From positions 186,001-250,000 of the forward strand of contig JBMHBY010000006.1 of the NCBI GenBank assembly GCA_049890195.1: DNA of 64,000 nucleotides. The letters run 5' to 3'. Positions 8,394 to 17,003 of the stretch are shown in pieces; within the stretch, counting starts at the first letter, position 1; the number at the start of each line of letters is the position of its first letter. The notes below the pieces were generated by a model. That model was not told the origin of the DNA. It saw only the letters and a list, made by a program, of their open reading frames with translations, and did no database searches. The stretch is from JAYQKL01 sp049890195. Its GTDB lineage: Bacteria > Pseudomonadota > Alphaproteobacteria > RS24. Position numbers and translations under genes: made by a program.

Positions 8394-9155
8394 ATGGCTG
8401 ATGGTTTTACATTTTCGCTTCTGATCGCTGCTTTTGGCGGCCTGTTGAGTTTTTTGTCGCCTTGTGTGCTGCCGCTGGTGCCGGGTTATCTGTGCTTTGC
8501 CGCAGGCATGGAGTTTGAGGAGCTGGCCGAGGCGGACAAACAGACGGTCTATGCCCGCGTTCTGCCGACGGCGCTGGCTTTTGTCCTGGGTTTCTCGGTT
8601 GTGTTCATCAGCTTGGGGGCCGGCGCGGCAGCCATCAATCCGCTGATCTTGGGACACAAGGAAATTTTGGGGAAAATCGCCGGCGTGTTCATCATCGCTC
8701 TGGGTCTGCACATGACCGGCATCATCCGGTTCAGCTTTTTGCAGAAGGAATTGCGCGTCAATGCGCGTGTTGAAACCGGGGACTCAAAAATCAGGCAATG
8801 GCAACTCATGGCGGCGTTCGGCCTCGGGCTGGCATTTGCCTTCGGCTGGACACCCTGCATTGGACCAATCTTGGCGACCATCCTGACCCTTGCCGCCTCC
8901 AGTGACAGCCTGACCCAAGGCACGGTGCTTCTGACCGCCTATGCCCTCGGTCTTGGTGTGCCGTTCATCCTGACCTCTCTCGGGGTATCCCATTTCCTGC
9001 AGACCAGTGCCCGGTTGAAACAGAACATGCGGACCATCGAAATCTCAACCGGCATATTGTTGGCGGCGACCGGCATCCTGATTTATCTCGGCTCGCTGCA
9101 GGGTCTGGCCAGTCATTTGTTGGATTGGATGCCGTTTCTGGCCAAACTCGGCTAA
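8394..9155 (+). CDS. ccdA: Cytochrome c biogenesis/thiol transporter CcdA
   Basis: A 253-residue polytopic protein with six predicted transmembrane helices. The two redox cysteines that carry electrons across the inner membrane are seen in SPCVLPLVPGY (Cys24) and GWTPCIGP (Cys155), each in the family's Pro-rich context. CcdA passes reducing equivalents from cytoplasmic thioredoxin to periplasmic thiol proteins. With the secreted MsrB nearby, it may help keep envelope proteins reduced, but that link is inference. It is probably cotranscribed with the upstream exporter pair and the downstream DUF3429 gene. Confidence 0.92.
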   Translation: MADGFTFSLLIAAFGGLLSFLSPCVLPLVPGYLCFAAGMEFEELAEADKQTVYARVLPTALAFVLGFSVVFISLGAGAAAINPLILGHKEILGKIAGVFIIALGLHMTGIIRFSFLQKELRVNARVETGDSKIRQWQLMAAFGLGLAFAFGWTPCIGPILATILTLAASSDSLTQGTVLLTAYALGLGVPFILTSLGVSHFLQTSARLKQNMRTIEISTGILLAATGILIYLGSLQGLASHLLDWMPFLAKLG

Positions 9156-9161
9156 TCCCGC

Positions 9162-9638
9162 ATGACAGACACCCCGACCCGAACAGAGATCCCGCTTGCC
9201 GCCTTACTGCTTGGCTGCATGGGGCTTTTGCCGTTCATTGTGCCGGCGCTGGTCGCCCTCACCCCGGCCTTTGACTTATGGCGGCAGGTCGCCGCCATGT
9301 TCACCCTCGCCTATGGCGCCGTGATCCTGTCCTTCATGGCCGGCATCCGATGGGGCACAACCATGATGTCCCTTGACGGCACAGACCCGGCTTTTGCCAG
9401 GGGGCTGAGCCTCAGCGTTGTGCCGGCTCTGTTGGCTTATTTTTTCTTGATTTTCCCCATTAACATCTGGAGCCCGGTCGGGCTGGCCGGCCTGCATGTC
9501 CTGCAGGCGGCATCGGACATCCAAGCCGCCAGGAACGGGGATTTGCCGGGCTGGTATGCACCGTTGCGGTTGGGACTGACAATCGGGGCAGCGGCCAGCC
9601 TTCTGGCTGTCGGATTGTATCAAATCGGGATGGCATAA
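9162..9638 (+). CDS. DUF3429 family membrane protein
   Basis: A 158-residue integral membrane protein with four to five hydrophobic segments. The family signature is visible: YGAVILSFMAGIRWG near residue 51 and LPGWYAPLRLGL near 127. The function is unknown. It begins 7 bp after ccdA and is the last gene of the rightward run; the convergent TetR gene ends 5 bp away. Confidence 0.78.
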   Translation: MTDTPTRTEIPLAALLLGCMGLLPFIVPALVALTPAFDLWRQVAAMFTLAYGAVILSFMAGIRWGTTMMSLDGTDPAFARGLSLSVVPALLAYFFLIFPINIWSPVGLAGLHVLQAASDIQAARNGDLPGWYAPLRLGLTIGAAASLLAVGLYQIGMA

Positions 9639-9642
9639 ATGC

Positions 9643-10260
9643 CTATTTGAGCCCCTCAACCCCGCGCAGGGTCAGGGAAGCCGCAAAGCGGGCAGCCTCA
9701 TGCGGGTCAGGTTGCGGACGTGCCATCATGACATCCAGAATGGCAAAGGCGATGCCTGTTGCCGCCGCCGCCATGTAATCCACATCAACCTCGGGGAATT
9801 TGTGCTGGGCGATATAATCATGAATGTCCTCGCGCAGTTCCTCCAGCCCCGCCCTGAGCTGCGGGCCGCTCATGCGTCCGCCCTCGCGCCCGCGATTGGA
9901 GCGCACCAATTTGTAATCAGCCGGATTGTTGGCGAAGAAAGAAAAATAGGCGAAAAAGCTCATCATCACGCCCTCTTCCACAGAACCCGTATTTTGCCGG
10001 CTCTCTTTCAGGTTTTTTCTGAGGCGAATGCCCATATCCTCGATCAAAGCCCGAAAAATCTCGTCCTTCCCGTCAAAATAGTTGTAGAAGGTGCCGCTGG
10101 CCAGACCGGTCTGGCGGATGATGTCGCGCACTGTGGTGGCGCCGTAGCCAAGCTCGGAAAACATGCTTCTGGCCGCCGACAGGATTGCTGTGCGGTTATC
10201 GGCGCGCTTGGCGGAGCGGCGGCTGACTTTTTCAAGCCCTTGATCAACGAGATTTGACAT
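9643..10260 (-). CDS. TetR/AcrR family transcriptional regulator
   Basis: A 205-residue repressor-type protein. The N-terminal TetR helix-turn-helix spans about residues 22-68, with TVRDIIRQTGLASGTFYNYFDGKDEIF as the recognition region. The C-terminal helices form the dimerisation and ligand domain. Nothing in the sequence indicates the ligand. No divergent target gene is adjacent, since its upstream neighbour is the 3' end of pyrD in the same direction. Autoregulation or distant targets are therefore likely. Confidence 0.9.
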   Translation of the reverse strand: MSNLVDQGLEKVSRRSAKRADNRTAILSAARSMFSELGYGATTVRDIIRQTGLASGTFYNYFDGKDEIFRALIEDMGIRLRKNLKESRQNTGSVEEGVMMSFFAYFSFFANNPADYKLVRSNRGREGGRMSGPQLRAGLEELREDIHDYIAQHKFPEVDVDYMAAAATGIAFAILDVMMARPQPDPHEAARFAASLTLRGVEGLK

Positions 10261-10318
10261 AATTTCCCCTTACCAAGCTATAGCCAATATCCCATGCCAA
10301 ATCAAAGGGAAAGCTGTG

Positions 10319-11803
10319 TTACAGGATATCCAAAACGTTTTCCGGCGGACGGCCCAAGGCGGCCTTGCGCCCCTTAATGACAATCGGGCGCTCAATCAAA
10401 ATCGGATTATCGGCCATGGCGGCAATCAGCTTGCCGGCATCAGTCTCGTCCTTAAGCTTGAGTTCCTTATAGACTTTCTCACCCTTGCGCATCACTTCCG
10501 CCGGCTCAAGTTTCAGCTTTTTCAGCACCGCCTCGATGTCGGCCGCTGACAACGGTTCTTTCAAATATTCGACAACTTTGACCTTCTCCCCCTTGTCCTC
10601 GAGCAGAGCCAGGGTCTGACGGGATTTGGAGCAGCGTGGATTATGATAAATCGTGACGGACATGGTGCGTTTTCCTTTGGTTTTCTGGACTGGTTTTTTC
10701 GGGGCGGCGGGCTTTTTTTCTGCCCGGAGCGTGGGCCCTGAAGTTTTGCCTTTGCCGGCCGTCACAGGGACATCTGCCCCGACAGCTTCTGAAATATTGG
10801 TATAGCCGTCTTCGCGCAAAAGCTCGGCAAGTTCTCGTTTGAGTTTTGAGACAAGCCCCGGCCCCTGATACGTCAGGGCGGTATAAAGCTGCAGCAGGCT
10901 GGCGCCGGCCTTGATTTTGGCGTAGGCGTCTGCGGCATCGGAAATGCCGCCAACGCCAATCAACGGCAGGCGGCCTTTAGTCAGTTGACGCATTTTCGCC
11001 AGCAGCTGCGTGGAGGCCTCCATCAAGGGACGCCCCGACAGGCCGCCCTCCTGCGTCGCCAGCGCATGACCGGCGACAGCATCACGCGACAAGGTGGTGT
11101 TGGCAATGATCAACCCGTCCACCTTTGCCGCAAGGGCTGTTTTGGCGATGTCTGCGAGCTGGGCGTCATCCAGATCGGGGGCGATTTTGAGAAAAACAGG
11201 CTTATCAGGGGCCGCACCACGGACCTTGCCCAAAAGCTCTTTCAGGGGTTTGCTGGCCTGCAGGTCACGCAGGCCCGGCGTGTTGGGGGAGGACACATTG
11301 ACGGTCAGGTAGGACGCATAATCCCCGAACACCCCGGCACCGCTTTCATAATCGGCAATGCGGTCACTTGCGGTTTTGTTGGCCCCGATATTCACTCCGA
11401 CAATCCCGTGCGGCGCACGGCGCGACAGACGCGTGCGCACGGCTTCATGGCCTTGATTGTTGAAACCGAGCCGATTGATGACCGCTTCATGATTTTTCAA
11501 CCGGAAGATCCGCGGTGCCGGGTTGCCGGATTGCGGCTGTGGCGTGACGGTGCCGATTTCGGTGAACCCGAAACCGAGTTTCAAAACGCCGTCAACCGCT
11601 TCACCATTTTTGTCGAACCCTGCGGCCAGCCCGATAGGGTTGGAAAACTCCATGCCGAACAGATTTTGCTTCAGGATGTAATCATCCTGACCCGGTTTCG
11701 GCAAAATTCGGCCCAGCGCAGCCAAGGCGGCTACGGTCAGCTGATGCGCTGTTTCCGGCTTCAACAGAAAAAGTATCGGTCTGACGGTTTTGTAAAACTG
11801 CAT
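10319..11803 (-). CDS. pyrD: Dihydroorotate dehydrogenase fused to ArsC/Spx-like domain
   Basis: One open frame of 494 residues. Residues 1-344 are a class 2 (quinone-linked, membrane-associated) dihydroorotate dehydrogenase of pyrimidine synthesis. It has AAGFDKNGE near 60, the base Ser172 in NVSSPNTPGL, and IGVGGI near 282. A Lys/Pro/Ala-rich linker of about 36 residues leads to a 114-residue ArsC-type reductase: NPRCSKSRQT with the nucleophile Cys, then ERPIV and ALGRPPE arginines. An internal ATG at 10663 with AAAGGA upstream could also yield free ArsC. The start at 11803 follows an AAGGG site. It is third in the lysK-DUF952-pyrD run. Confidence 0.9.
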   Translation of the reverse strand: MQFYKTVRPILFLLKPETAHQLTVAALAALGRILPKPGQDDYILKQNLFGMEFSNPIGLAAGFDKNGEAVDGVLKLGFGFTEIGTVTPQPQSGNPAPRIFRLKNHEAVINRLGFNNQGHEAVRTRLSRRAPHGIVGVNIGANKTASDRIADYESGAGVFGDYASYLTVNVSSPNTPGLRDLQASKPLKELLGKVRGAAPDKPVFLKIAPDLDDAQLADIAKTALAAKVDGLIIANTTLSRDAVAGHALATQEGGLSGRPLMEASTQLLAKMRQLTKGRLPLIGVGGISDAADAYAKIKAGASLLQLYTALTYQGPGLVSKLKRELAELLREDGYTNISEAVGADVPVTAGKGKTSGPTLRAEKKPAAPKKPVQKTKGKRTMSVTIYHNPRCSKSRQTLALLEDKGEKVKVVEYLKEPLSAADIEAVLKKLKLEPAEVMRKGEKVYKELKLKDETDAGKLIAAMADNPILIERPIVIKGRKAALGRPPENVLDIL

Positions 11804-11827
11804 AAGCACCCTTCTATATTGAGTTGG

Positions 11828-12190
11828 TCAAATATTCAATTCTTCCGGAAAACAATGCCCTGTCCCGTCGGCCGGCAGCGGCCAGAACCGGCGCACCAGA
11901 CCGGTCGGCAACGGGGCATAAAGGTGCGGGAACAGTGCCCCGCCGCGTGAAGCCTCCCATTTCAGACTGCCCACCGGCAAGTCCGCAACCGCCACTTCCA
12001 GCAGCATCAGATCATTTTGCCCGGAAAAATATTTTTCGGCAGTTGCCCGCAACTGATGTGGTGCGGAAAAATGAATGAAGCCGTCCTGGAGATCCGGCCC
12101 CGCACCAGCAAAAACATTAGCCTGAATCGCATTTTGCCAATCGGCCTGGTCACATATTTTATAGATGCAAGCCGTGGCCGCCACCGGCAT
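11828..12190 (-). CDS. DUF952 domain protein
   Basis: A 120-residue cytoplasmic protein of the DUF952 family. It has the characteristic order IYKICDQADWQNA, DGFIHFSAPHQL and FPHLYAPLP. DUF952 proteins share a fold with ADP-ribosyltransferase-like enzymes, but their activity is not established. The ATG shares one base with the lysK stop (TGATG), so translation is coupled. pyrD follows after 24 bp. Confidence 0.85.
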   Translation of the reverse strand: MPVAATACIYKICDQADWQNAIQANVFAGAGPDLQDGFIHFSAPHQLRATAEKYFSGQNDLMLLEVAVADLPVGSLKWEASRGGALFPHLYAPLPTGLVRRFWPLPADGTGHCFPEELNI

Positions 12191-13785
12191 CAGTCAGCTC
12201 CACCGCGGTTGCCGTCCAGCGCCGTATCTATCATGGCGATGGTTTTGTCCAAGCCATACAATGCCACAAAAGACCCGAAACGCGGCCCCTGACTCTGACC
12301 GAGCAGGATTTCATAAAGGGCTTTGAACCAATCCCGCAGATTGTCCTCAAAAAAGGCTTTGCCGGCTGCATAAACTTCGGTTTGGATGGTTTCCGCATCA
12401 GAGCGCACAGGCAGTGTCGCCAATTTTTCCCGCAACAGCCCCAGCGCCTCCAACTCAACAGGCGTGGCCGGACGGTAGGCTTTGGTCGGCTTCACAAAAT
12501 CATGGAAATACGTCACCGCGTAAGCCGCCAACTGGTCGAGCATGGGGAACGTTTCCGGCGTGGCGTCCGGCGCATAGGCCTGGATAAAGCCCCACAGCAC
12601 GTCCTTGTTGTCAGCATTGCTGGCGGAAACAAGGTTCAGGAGCAGGGAAAAACTGACCGGCAGACCTTGTTCCGGCGGTGTGCCGTTGTGAATATGCCAG
12701 ACGGGGTTGGCAAGCTGCTGCTCAGGCTCCTGCGCGCTGTACTTGTCGAGAAAGGTCAGATACTCATCAACATTTTTCGGAATGACATCAAAATGCAACC
12801 GCTTGGCCTTGCGCGGACTCTGGAACATGTAAAGCGACAGGCTTTCCGGCGAGGCATAGGTCAACCATTCCTCAATCGTCAGCCCGTTGCCTTTTGATTT
12901 CGAGATTTTTTCACCATTCTCGTCCAGGAACAGCTCATAAGTGAAGCCTTCAGGCGGGGTGCCGCCTATGGCCTTGCAAATGCGCGAAGATAATTTGACA
13001 CTTTCCATCAAATCCTTGCCAGCCATCTCATAATCCACGCCGAGCGCCGTCCAGCGCATGGCCCAGTCCGCTTTCCATTGCAGTTTGCACCGTCCATCCG
13101 TCACCGGTGTCGTCATTTCATCGCCGCTGTCGGGGTGCGTGTATGAGATGGTGCCTTGATCCAGATCAAGGCCGGTGACAGGCACCATCAGCACCCTGCC
13201 GCTCTGCGGACAAATCGGCAGAAACGGGCTGTAGGTTTTGCGCCGCTCCTCGCCCAGTGTCGGAAGAATGATGTTCATGACGGCATCATAATTGGCCAAA
13301 ATGGCCAGCAAGGTTTCATTCATCCTGCCCGAGCGGTAATAATCGGTGGCGCTGGCAAATTCATAGTCAAATCCGAACTGGTCCAGAAAAGCCTGCAGGC
13401 GGGCATTGTTGTGGGCGCCGAAACTGTCATGGGTTCCAAACGGGTCGGGCACGCTGGTCAGCGGCTTTTCAAGGTGCTGCGCCAGCAGTTCCTTGTTCGG
13501 CACATTGTCCGGCACCTTGCGCAAGCCATCCATGTCATCGGAAAAGCAGATGAGCCTGGTGTCCATCTCCGGGGCCAGCAAGCGGAAGGCCTGGCGCACC
13601 ATGCTGGTCCGCGCCACCTCGCCGAATGTGCCGATATGCGGCAGTCCGGAGGGGCCATAGCCGGTCTCAAACACCACGGAGATCTGCCCGCTCTTGCGGA
13701 CACGCGCCAACAGATTGCGGGCTTGTTCAAAAGGCCACGCTTTGCTCTCGTGAGCCGTATGGGTCAAAGCGTCCGGCGTGCTCAT
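12190..13785 (-). CDS. lysK: Class I lysyl-tRNA synthetase
   Basis: A 531-residue synthetase of the Rossmann (class I) type, found in archaea and many alphaproteobacteria in place of class II LysS. The ATP-binding HIGH-like motif is in SGLPHIGTFGE near residue 45, and KISKSKG corresponds to KMSKS near 290. It charges tRNA-Lys with lysine. The start at 13785 is preferred over an ATG 11 codons upstream because AGAGGA lies five bases before it. It heads the lysK-DUF952-pyrD run. Confidence 0.95.
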   Translation of the reverse strand: MSTPDALTHTAHESKAWPFEQARNLLARVRKSGQISVVFETGYGPSGLPHIGTFGEVARTSMVRQAFRLLAPEMDTRLICFSDDMDGLRKVPDNVPNKELLAQHLEKPLTSVPDPFGTHDSFGAHNNARLQAFLDQFGFDYEFASATDYYRSGRMNETLLAILANYDAVMNIILPTLGEERRKTYSPFLPICPQSGRVLMVPVTGLDLDQGTISYTHPDSGDEMTTPVTDGRCKLQWKADWAMRWTALGVDYEMAGKDLMESVKLSSRICKAIGGTPPEGFTYELFLDENGEKISKSKGNGLTIEEWLTYASPESLSLYMFQSPRKAKRLHFDVIPKNVDEYLTFLDKYSAQEPEQQLANPVWHIHNGTPPEQGLPVSFSLLLNLVSASNADNKDVLWGFIQAYAPDATPETFPMLDQLAAYAVTYFHDFVKPTKAYRPATPVELEALGLLREKLATLPVRSDAETIQTEVYAAGKAFFEDNLRDWFKALYEILLGQSQGPRFGSFVALYGLDKTIAMIDTALDGNRGGAD

Positions 13786-13884
13786 GCAATCCTCTTGCGG
13801 TTCGGATGGGGTTGTCAAAAAGCATTATCTAGCGCACTCTGGGGGTGTTGAACAGGGGATTTTAAACTTTTTGGGGCTTTGTGA

Positions 13885-14310
13885 ATGACCGCACCATCAA
13901 TTTTTACAGCCGAGCAGGTTTTGGTCCAGTTGATGCTGACCACCGCCGCCGCCGACGGACCGGTTTCGGATGTTGAAATTGAGCGTGTTGAGCGTCTGAT
14001 CGCGTTTCTGCCGGTCTTCGAGAACCTCCCCCCCGACCAGATGTCGCTGATGCTGGATCAGTTCAGCGCCCTGATGTCCGATGATCAGGGGCTTGACGCC
14101 TTGCTGGAGACTGCGGCCGCGACCCTGCCGGAAAACCTGCATGAAACCGCCTATGCACTGGCTGTGGAAATTGCCGCGGCTGACCTTGCCGTTCAGCCGG
14201 AGGAAATCAGGTTTTTGGAGCTTTTGCGCGATATGCTCAAAATAGAGAAATTGGCTGCAGCGGCGATTGAACGTGGCGCACGCGCGCGGTTTGCAATGCC
14301 ACCGGGCTAA
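13885..14310 (+). CDS. TerB-family protein
   Basis: A 141-residue, mostly helical acidic protein. It matches the TerB-like fold through AAADGPVSDVEIERVERLI near residue 21 and the repeated pattern AADLAVQPEEIRFLELL near 97. Both are acidic loops that bind metal in TerB. Family members are linked to tellurite and stress responses, often only by homology, so resistance should not be assumed. It is a single gene divergent from lysK. Confidence 0.8.
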   Translation: MTAPSIFTAEQVLVQLMLTTAAADGPVSDVEIERVERLIAFLPVFENLPPDQMSLMLDQFSALMSDDQGLDALLETAAATLPENLHETAYALAVEIAAADLAVQPEEIRFLELLRDMLKIEKLAAAAIERGARARFAMPPG

Positions 14311-14376
14311 AAAACAACCTGTGGTTTGATATTAATCCAATAAAACCTTTGATTTGTTGTTTTTAAGATTTTCACC

Positions 14377-15840
14377 ATGCCTAATACCGGCATGGCAAAC
14401 AAAGACAAGAACAATTCCAGCAGTCAACCGGACAATCCGGGTTTCCAGGACTTTTCGACAACGCCTCTGATCCCCCGGGAAATCACAGAGAAAGCCAGAT
14501 TGTATAAAGCCACCAATCTCCTCAAAAATCAGCATCCGGATGTCTCGGCCTCACACCCCAAACAGGCTTTGGCCGTCGAATTGCTTGTGTTTGCATTTTT
14601 CCTGTTGTTTATCACCTATCTGCTCCTCCCGTCCGTGGCTGCGATGACTGTCGCCTCTTTGTGTCTGTTGCTGGTGCTCAATGAAATGGTGTGTCTGGCC
14701 CGCCCGCCCCAACGCCAAAAAAGGGACCGGGAACTGAAGCAGGCTGACTTGCCCACCTATACGGTTCTTCTGCCCCTGTTCAAAGAAGCGCATATGATCC
14801 CGCAACTGGTCAAGGCGATGGCGGCCCTCCATTACCCGCCGGAGCGTCTCGAGATTTTGTTCATCGTGGAAGAGGAGGACGAAACAACCTTCAAGGCCGT
14901 CAAGACAGGCCTCGCCTTAGGGGAACTTCACGCCAAAACTGACATCATCATTGTTCCCCCAAGCCGACCGCAAACAAAACCCAAAGCCTGCAATTATGCA
15001 CTGACCTTCGCCAAAGGCTCATTGATTGTGGTTTATGACGCCGAGGACAGGCCGCATCCCGACCAGTTGCGGGAAGCCGCTGAACTGTTTGCCGCCAGCC
15101 AGGGCGACAAGACCTGCCTTCAGGCGCCGCTGGTCATTCGGGACAGGAATTATGACCTGCTCGGCGCTTTGATGGCGCTAAATTACACCACCCAGTTCAA
15201 TCTGCAGATGTCGGCCAATGCCAGACTTGGCCTGCCGGTTTTTTTCGGCGGCACATCAAACCACATGCGACGGCGTGATTTGGCGGATATTGGGGGATGG
15301 GACCCCCATAATGTCACCGAGGACGCGGAATTGTCGCTGCGCATGGTCAAGCAGGGATATAAGATCGGCATGCTCGACCGGCCGACATATGAAACGGCCA
15401 CGCGCGGGGTGTGGAATCATCTCACCCAACGGTGCAGATGGCAAAAAGGCTCGTTTCAAACTTTGTCGGCACATTTTGGATCCCTCAACCGGTCGGAACT
15501 GAAGCCGTTACAGGCATGTCATGTCACCTTGATGTTGATAAACAGGATCATGTCGCCGCTGTTTTATCTTTTGTTGCTGCTGTCCATGGCATTGATGGAA
15601 TTCCCGCCCTTGACCCTGCACAGTTTCACCGGGCAGGTCATAGTTTTGTGTTTGGTCATGTTGATATTTTTGAACCTGTGCGCCTGCCTGCACCAACGCC
15701 GCTTCGGCCTGCTTCTTGCTGTTCCGTTATTGCCGCTGCACTGGTTGTTTTTAAGCCTGACGTTTTTGTTTGCCATCGAGCAGTTGCTCTCAAATCCAAG
15801 CTATTGGCACAAAACACCCCACAATGAATGGACGGAATGA
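14377..15840 (+). CDS. Family 2 glycosyltransferase, membrane-bound, processive type
   Basis: A 487-residue membrane glycosyltransferase. Two transmembrane helices (about 68-108) precede a cytoplasmic GT-A domain, and four or so follow (about 380-470). The catalytic set of cellulose/hyaluronan synthase-like enzymes is complete: DAED near 226, TEDAE near 314 and QRCRW near 354 (QxxRW). It should polymerise or transfer a sugar from a nucleotide donor to an acceptor at the membrane. No BcsB, exporter or regulator gene is adjacent, so the product is unknown. The ribosome site is weak; an ATG five codons downstream is possible. Confidence 0.85.
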   Translation: MPNTGMANKDKNNSSSQPDNPGFQDFSTTPLIPREITEKARLYKATNLLKNQHPDVSASHPKQALAVELLVFAFFLLFITYLLLPSVAAMTVASLCLLLVLNEMVCLARPPQRQKRDRELKQADLPTYTVLLPLFKEAHMIPQLVKAMAALHYPPERLEILFIVEEEDETTFKAVKTGLALGELHAKTDIIIVPPSRPQTKPKACNYALTFAKGSLIVVYDAEDRPHPDQLREAAELFAASQGDKTCLQAPLVIRDRNYDLLGALMALNYTTQFNLQMSANARLGLPVFFGGTSNHMRRRDLADIGGWDPHNVTEDAELSLRMVKQGYKIGMLDRPTYETATRGVWNHLTQRCRWQKGSFQTLSAHFGSLNRSELKPLQACHVTLMLINRIMSPLFYLLLLLSMALMEFPPLTLHSFTGQVIVLCLVMLIFLNLCACLHQRRFGLLLAVPLLPLHWLFLSLTFLFAIEQLLSNPSYWHKTPHNEWTE

Positions 15841-15861
15841 CACGGAATGACGCGGAAACAC

Positions 15862-16617
15862 TCAGCCCGGCGCAACGGCAAAGCCGGCAAGGAACGTCAG
15901 GGTGAACACAGTGACCAGACCATTCAGAACCAATGCCAAGGCCGCAAAGGCCGCAGCTTCAGGGTCACGGCGCCACAGCAGGCTGGTGCCGATGCCATGC
16001 GCGGCAATCCCGACAGCCAATCCCTGTGCCGCCTTGTTTTTGATTTTGAACCAGCTGAAAACATACTGTGCGACCAGCGCGCCGAACAAACCGGTGACAA
16101 CCACAAGACCGCCCGCCAACAGCGCATCAGAGGGCAGTTGCTCTGAAATCCGGATTGCCATCGGACTGGTGATGGATTTGGTCGACAACGCCCAAAGGGT
16201 TGACTGCGGCAAGGCAACCACCCATCCCAGCCCCACAGCGGATCCAACAGATACACATGAACCCAACAAGAGGCTGGCCAGGAACGGCGTGCTCATGGTT
16301 TTGATTTTGGTGAGCTGGTCGTAAAGCGGCAGCGCCAGCGCCACCATGGCAGGTCCCAACATCAGCATCAGCCAGTCGCCGCCCAGCATAAAACCCGCCA
16401 GCGCCGCATGAACCCCGTCGCCGGCGCCCTGCACCGTTACGGCAGCCATCAACACCAGTGTGGAAACAAACAACGGGTTGGTCCACGGACGGGGTTTGGC
16501 CAAAGTGCTGCACCTATGGGCGCAGGCGTATACAGCCACCGTCAAACCAAGCCACACGGCACCGGATAAACCGGGCGCCGGAGGCAGGAAACCCAACCAA
16601 GATGCAGGCTCAGTCAT
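15862..16617 (-). CDS. LrgB/CidB family membrane protein
   Basis: A 251-residue polytopic protein with the LrgB signature STKSITSPMAIRISE near residue 137 and AHGIGTSLLWRRDPEAAAFA near 210. LrgA/LrgB pairs were described as holin-like modulators of murein hydrolase activity; many act in export of small carboxylates. The start at 16617 overlaps the 3' end of the lrgA-like gene by 8 bp, so the two are coupled. The glycosyltransferase gene converges on it with a 21-bp gap. Confidence 0.87.
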   Translation of the reverse strand: MTEPASWLGFLPPAPGLSGAVWLGLTVAVYACAHRCSTLAKPRPWTNPLFVSTLVLMAAVTVQGAGDGVHAALAGFMLGGDWLMLMLGPAMVALALPLYDQLTKIKTMSTPFLASLLLGSCVSVGSAVGLGWVVALPQSTLWALSTKSITSPMAIRISEQLPSDALLAGGLVVVTGLFGALVAQYVFSWFKIKNKAAQGLAVGIAAHGIGTSLLWRRDPEAAAFAALALVLNGLVTVFTLTFLAGFAVAPG

Positions 16618-16996
16618 GCGCGTCCCCCCGATTTGTCTGGCGGGCCAAAAGCCGCTGTAACAGGCCCGCACTGGCGATGAGCGCAATCACCGTACTCAAG
16701 CCCAAGGCCAATACAAGGCCGGCGCCCTGGCCCTCCAGCAGGTTTCCGTATCCAAGCAGGCTGACGGCAGCAGGCAGAAAAAACAAGGGCATATGCGTAA
16801 TCAAAAAATCCCCGGCCAGCCTGACCGGTTCGGGTACGCGCCCCAGAATTTGCAATCCGAAAAACAATATCAGCAGACCGTAAATGCCGGCGGGTATGGG
16901 GGTTTGGGTCAGCCAATGCAGCAAGCAGCCGGCTGCGTAACACAGGCCGAACCCGATAAGGCCACCCAGCAGGGGGAAAAGGCGGTTAACACACAC
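16610..16996 (-). CDS. LrgA/CidA family membrane protein
   Basis: A 128-residue protein with four transmembrane segments and the family motif TPIPAGIYGLLILF near residue 31, then LITHMPLFFLPAAVSLL near 65. This is the small holin-like partner of the LrgB protein encoded directly downstream. The dCTP deaminase gene stops 7 bp before its start, so dcd-lrgA-lrgB may be one transcript. Confidence 0.87.
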   Translation of the reverse strand: MCVNRLFPLLGGLIGFGLCYAAGCLLHWLTQTPIPAGIYGLLILFFGLQILGRVPEPVRLAGDFLITHMPLFFLPAAVSLLGYGNLLEGQGAGLVLALGLSTVIALIASAGLLQRLLARQTNRGDAHD

Positions 16997-17003
16997 GATT
17001 GGA

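Noticed and set aside
10663..10700. Separate arsC gene with pyrD ending upstream
   Set aside because: No stop codon lies between the domains; the internal start is kept only as an alternative within the fused frame.
13885..14310. A tellurite resistance determinant
   Set aside because: Only a single TerB-like domain is present, with no terC, terD or terZ neighbours; resistance is not supported.
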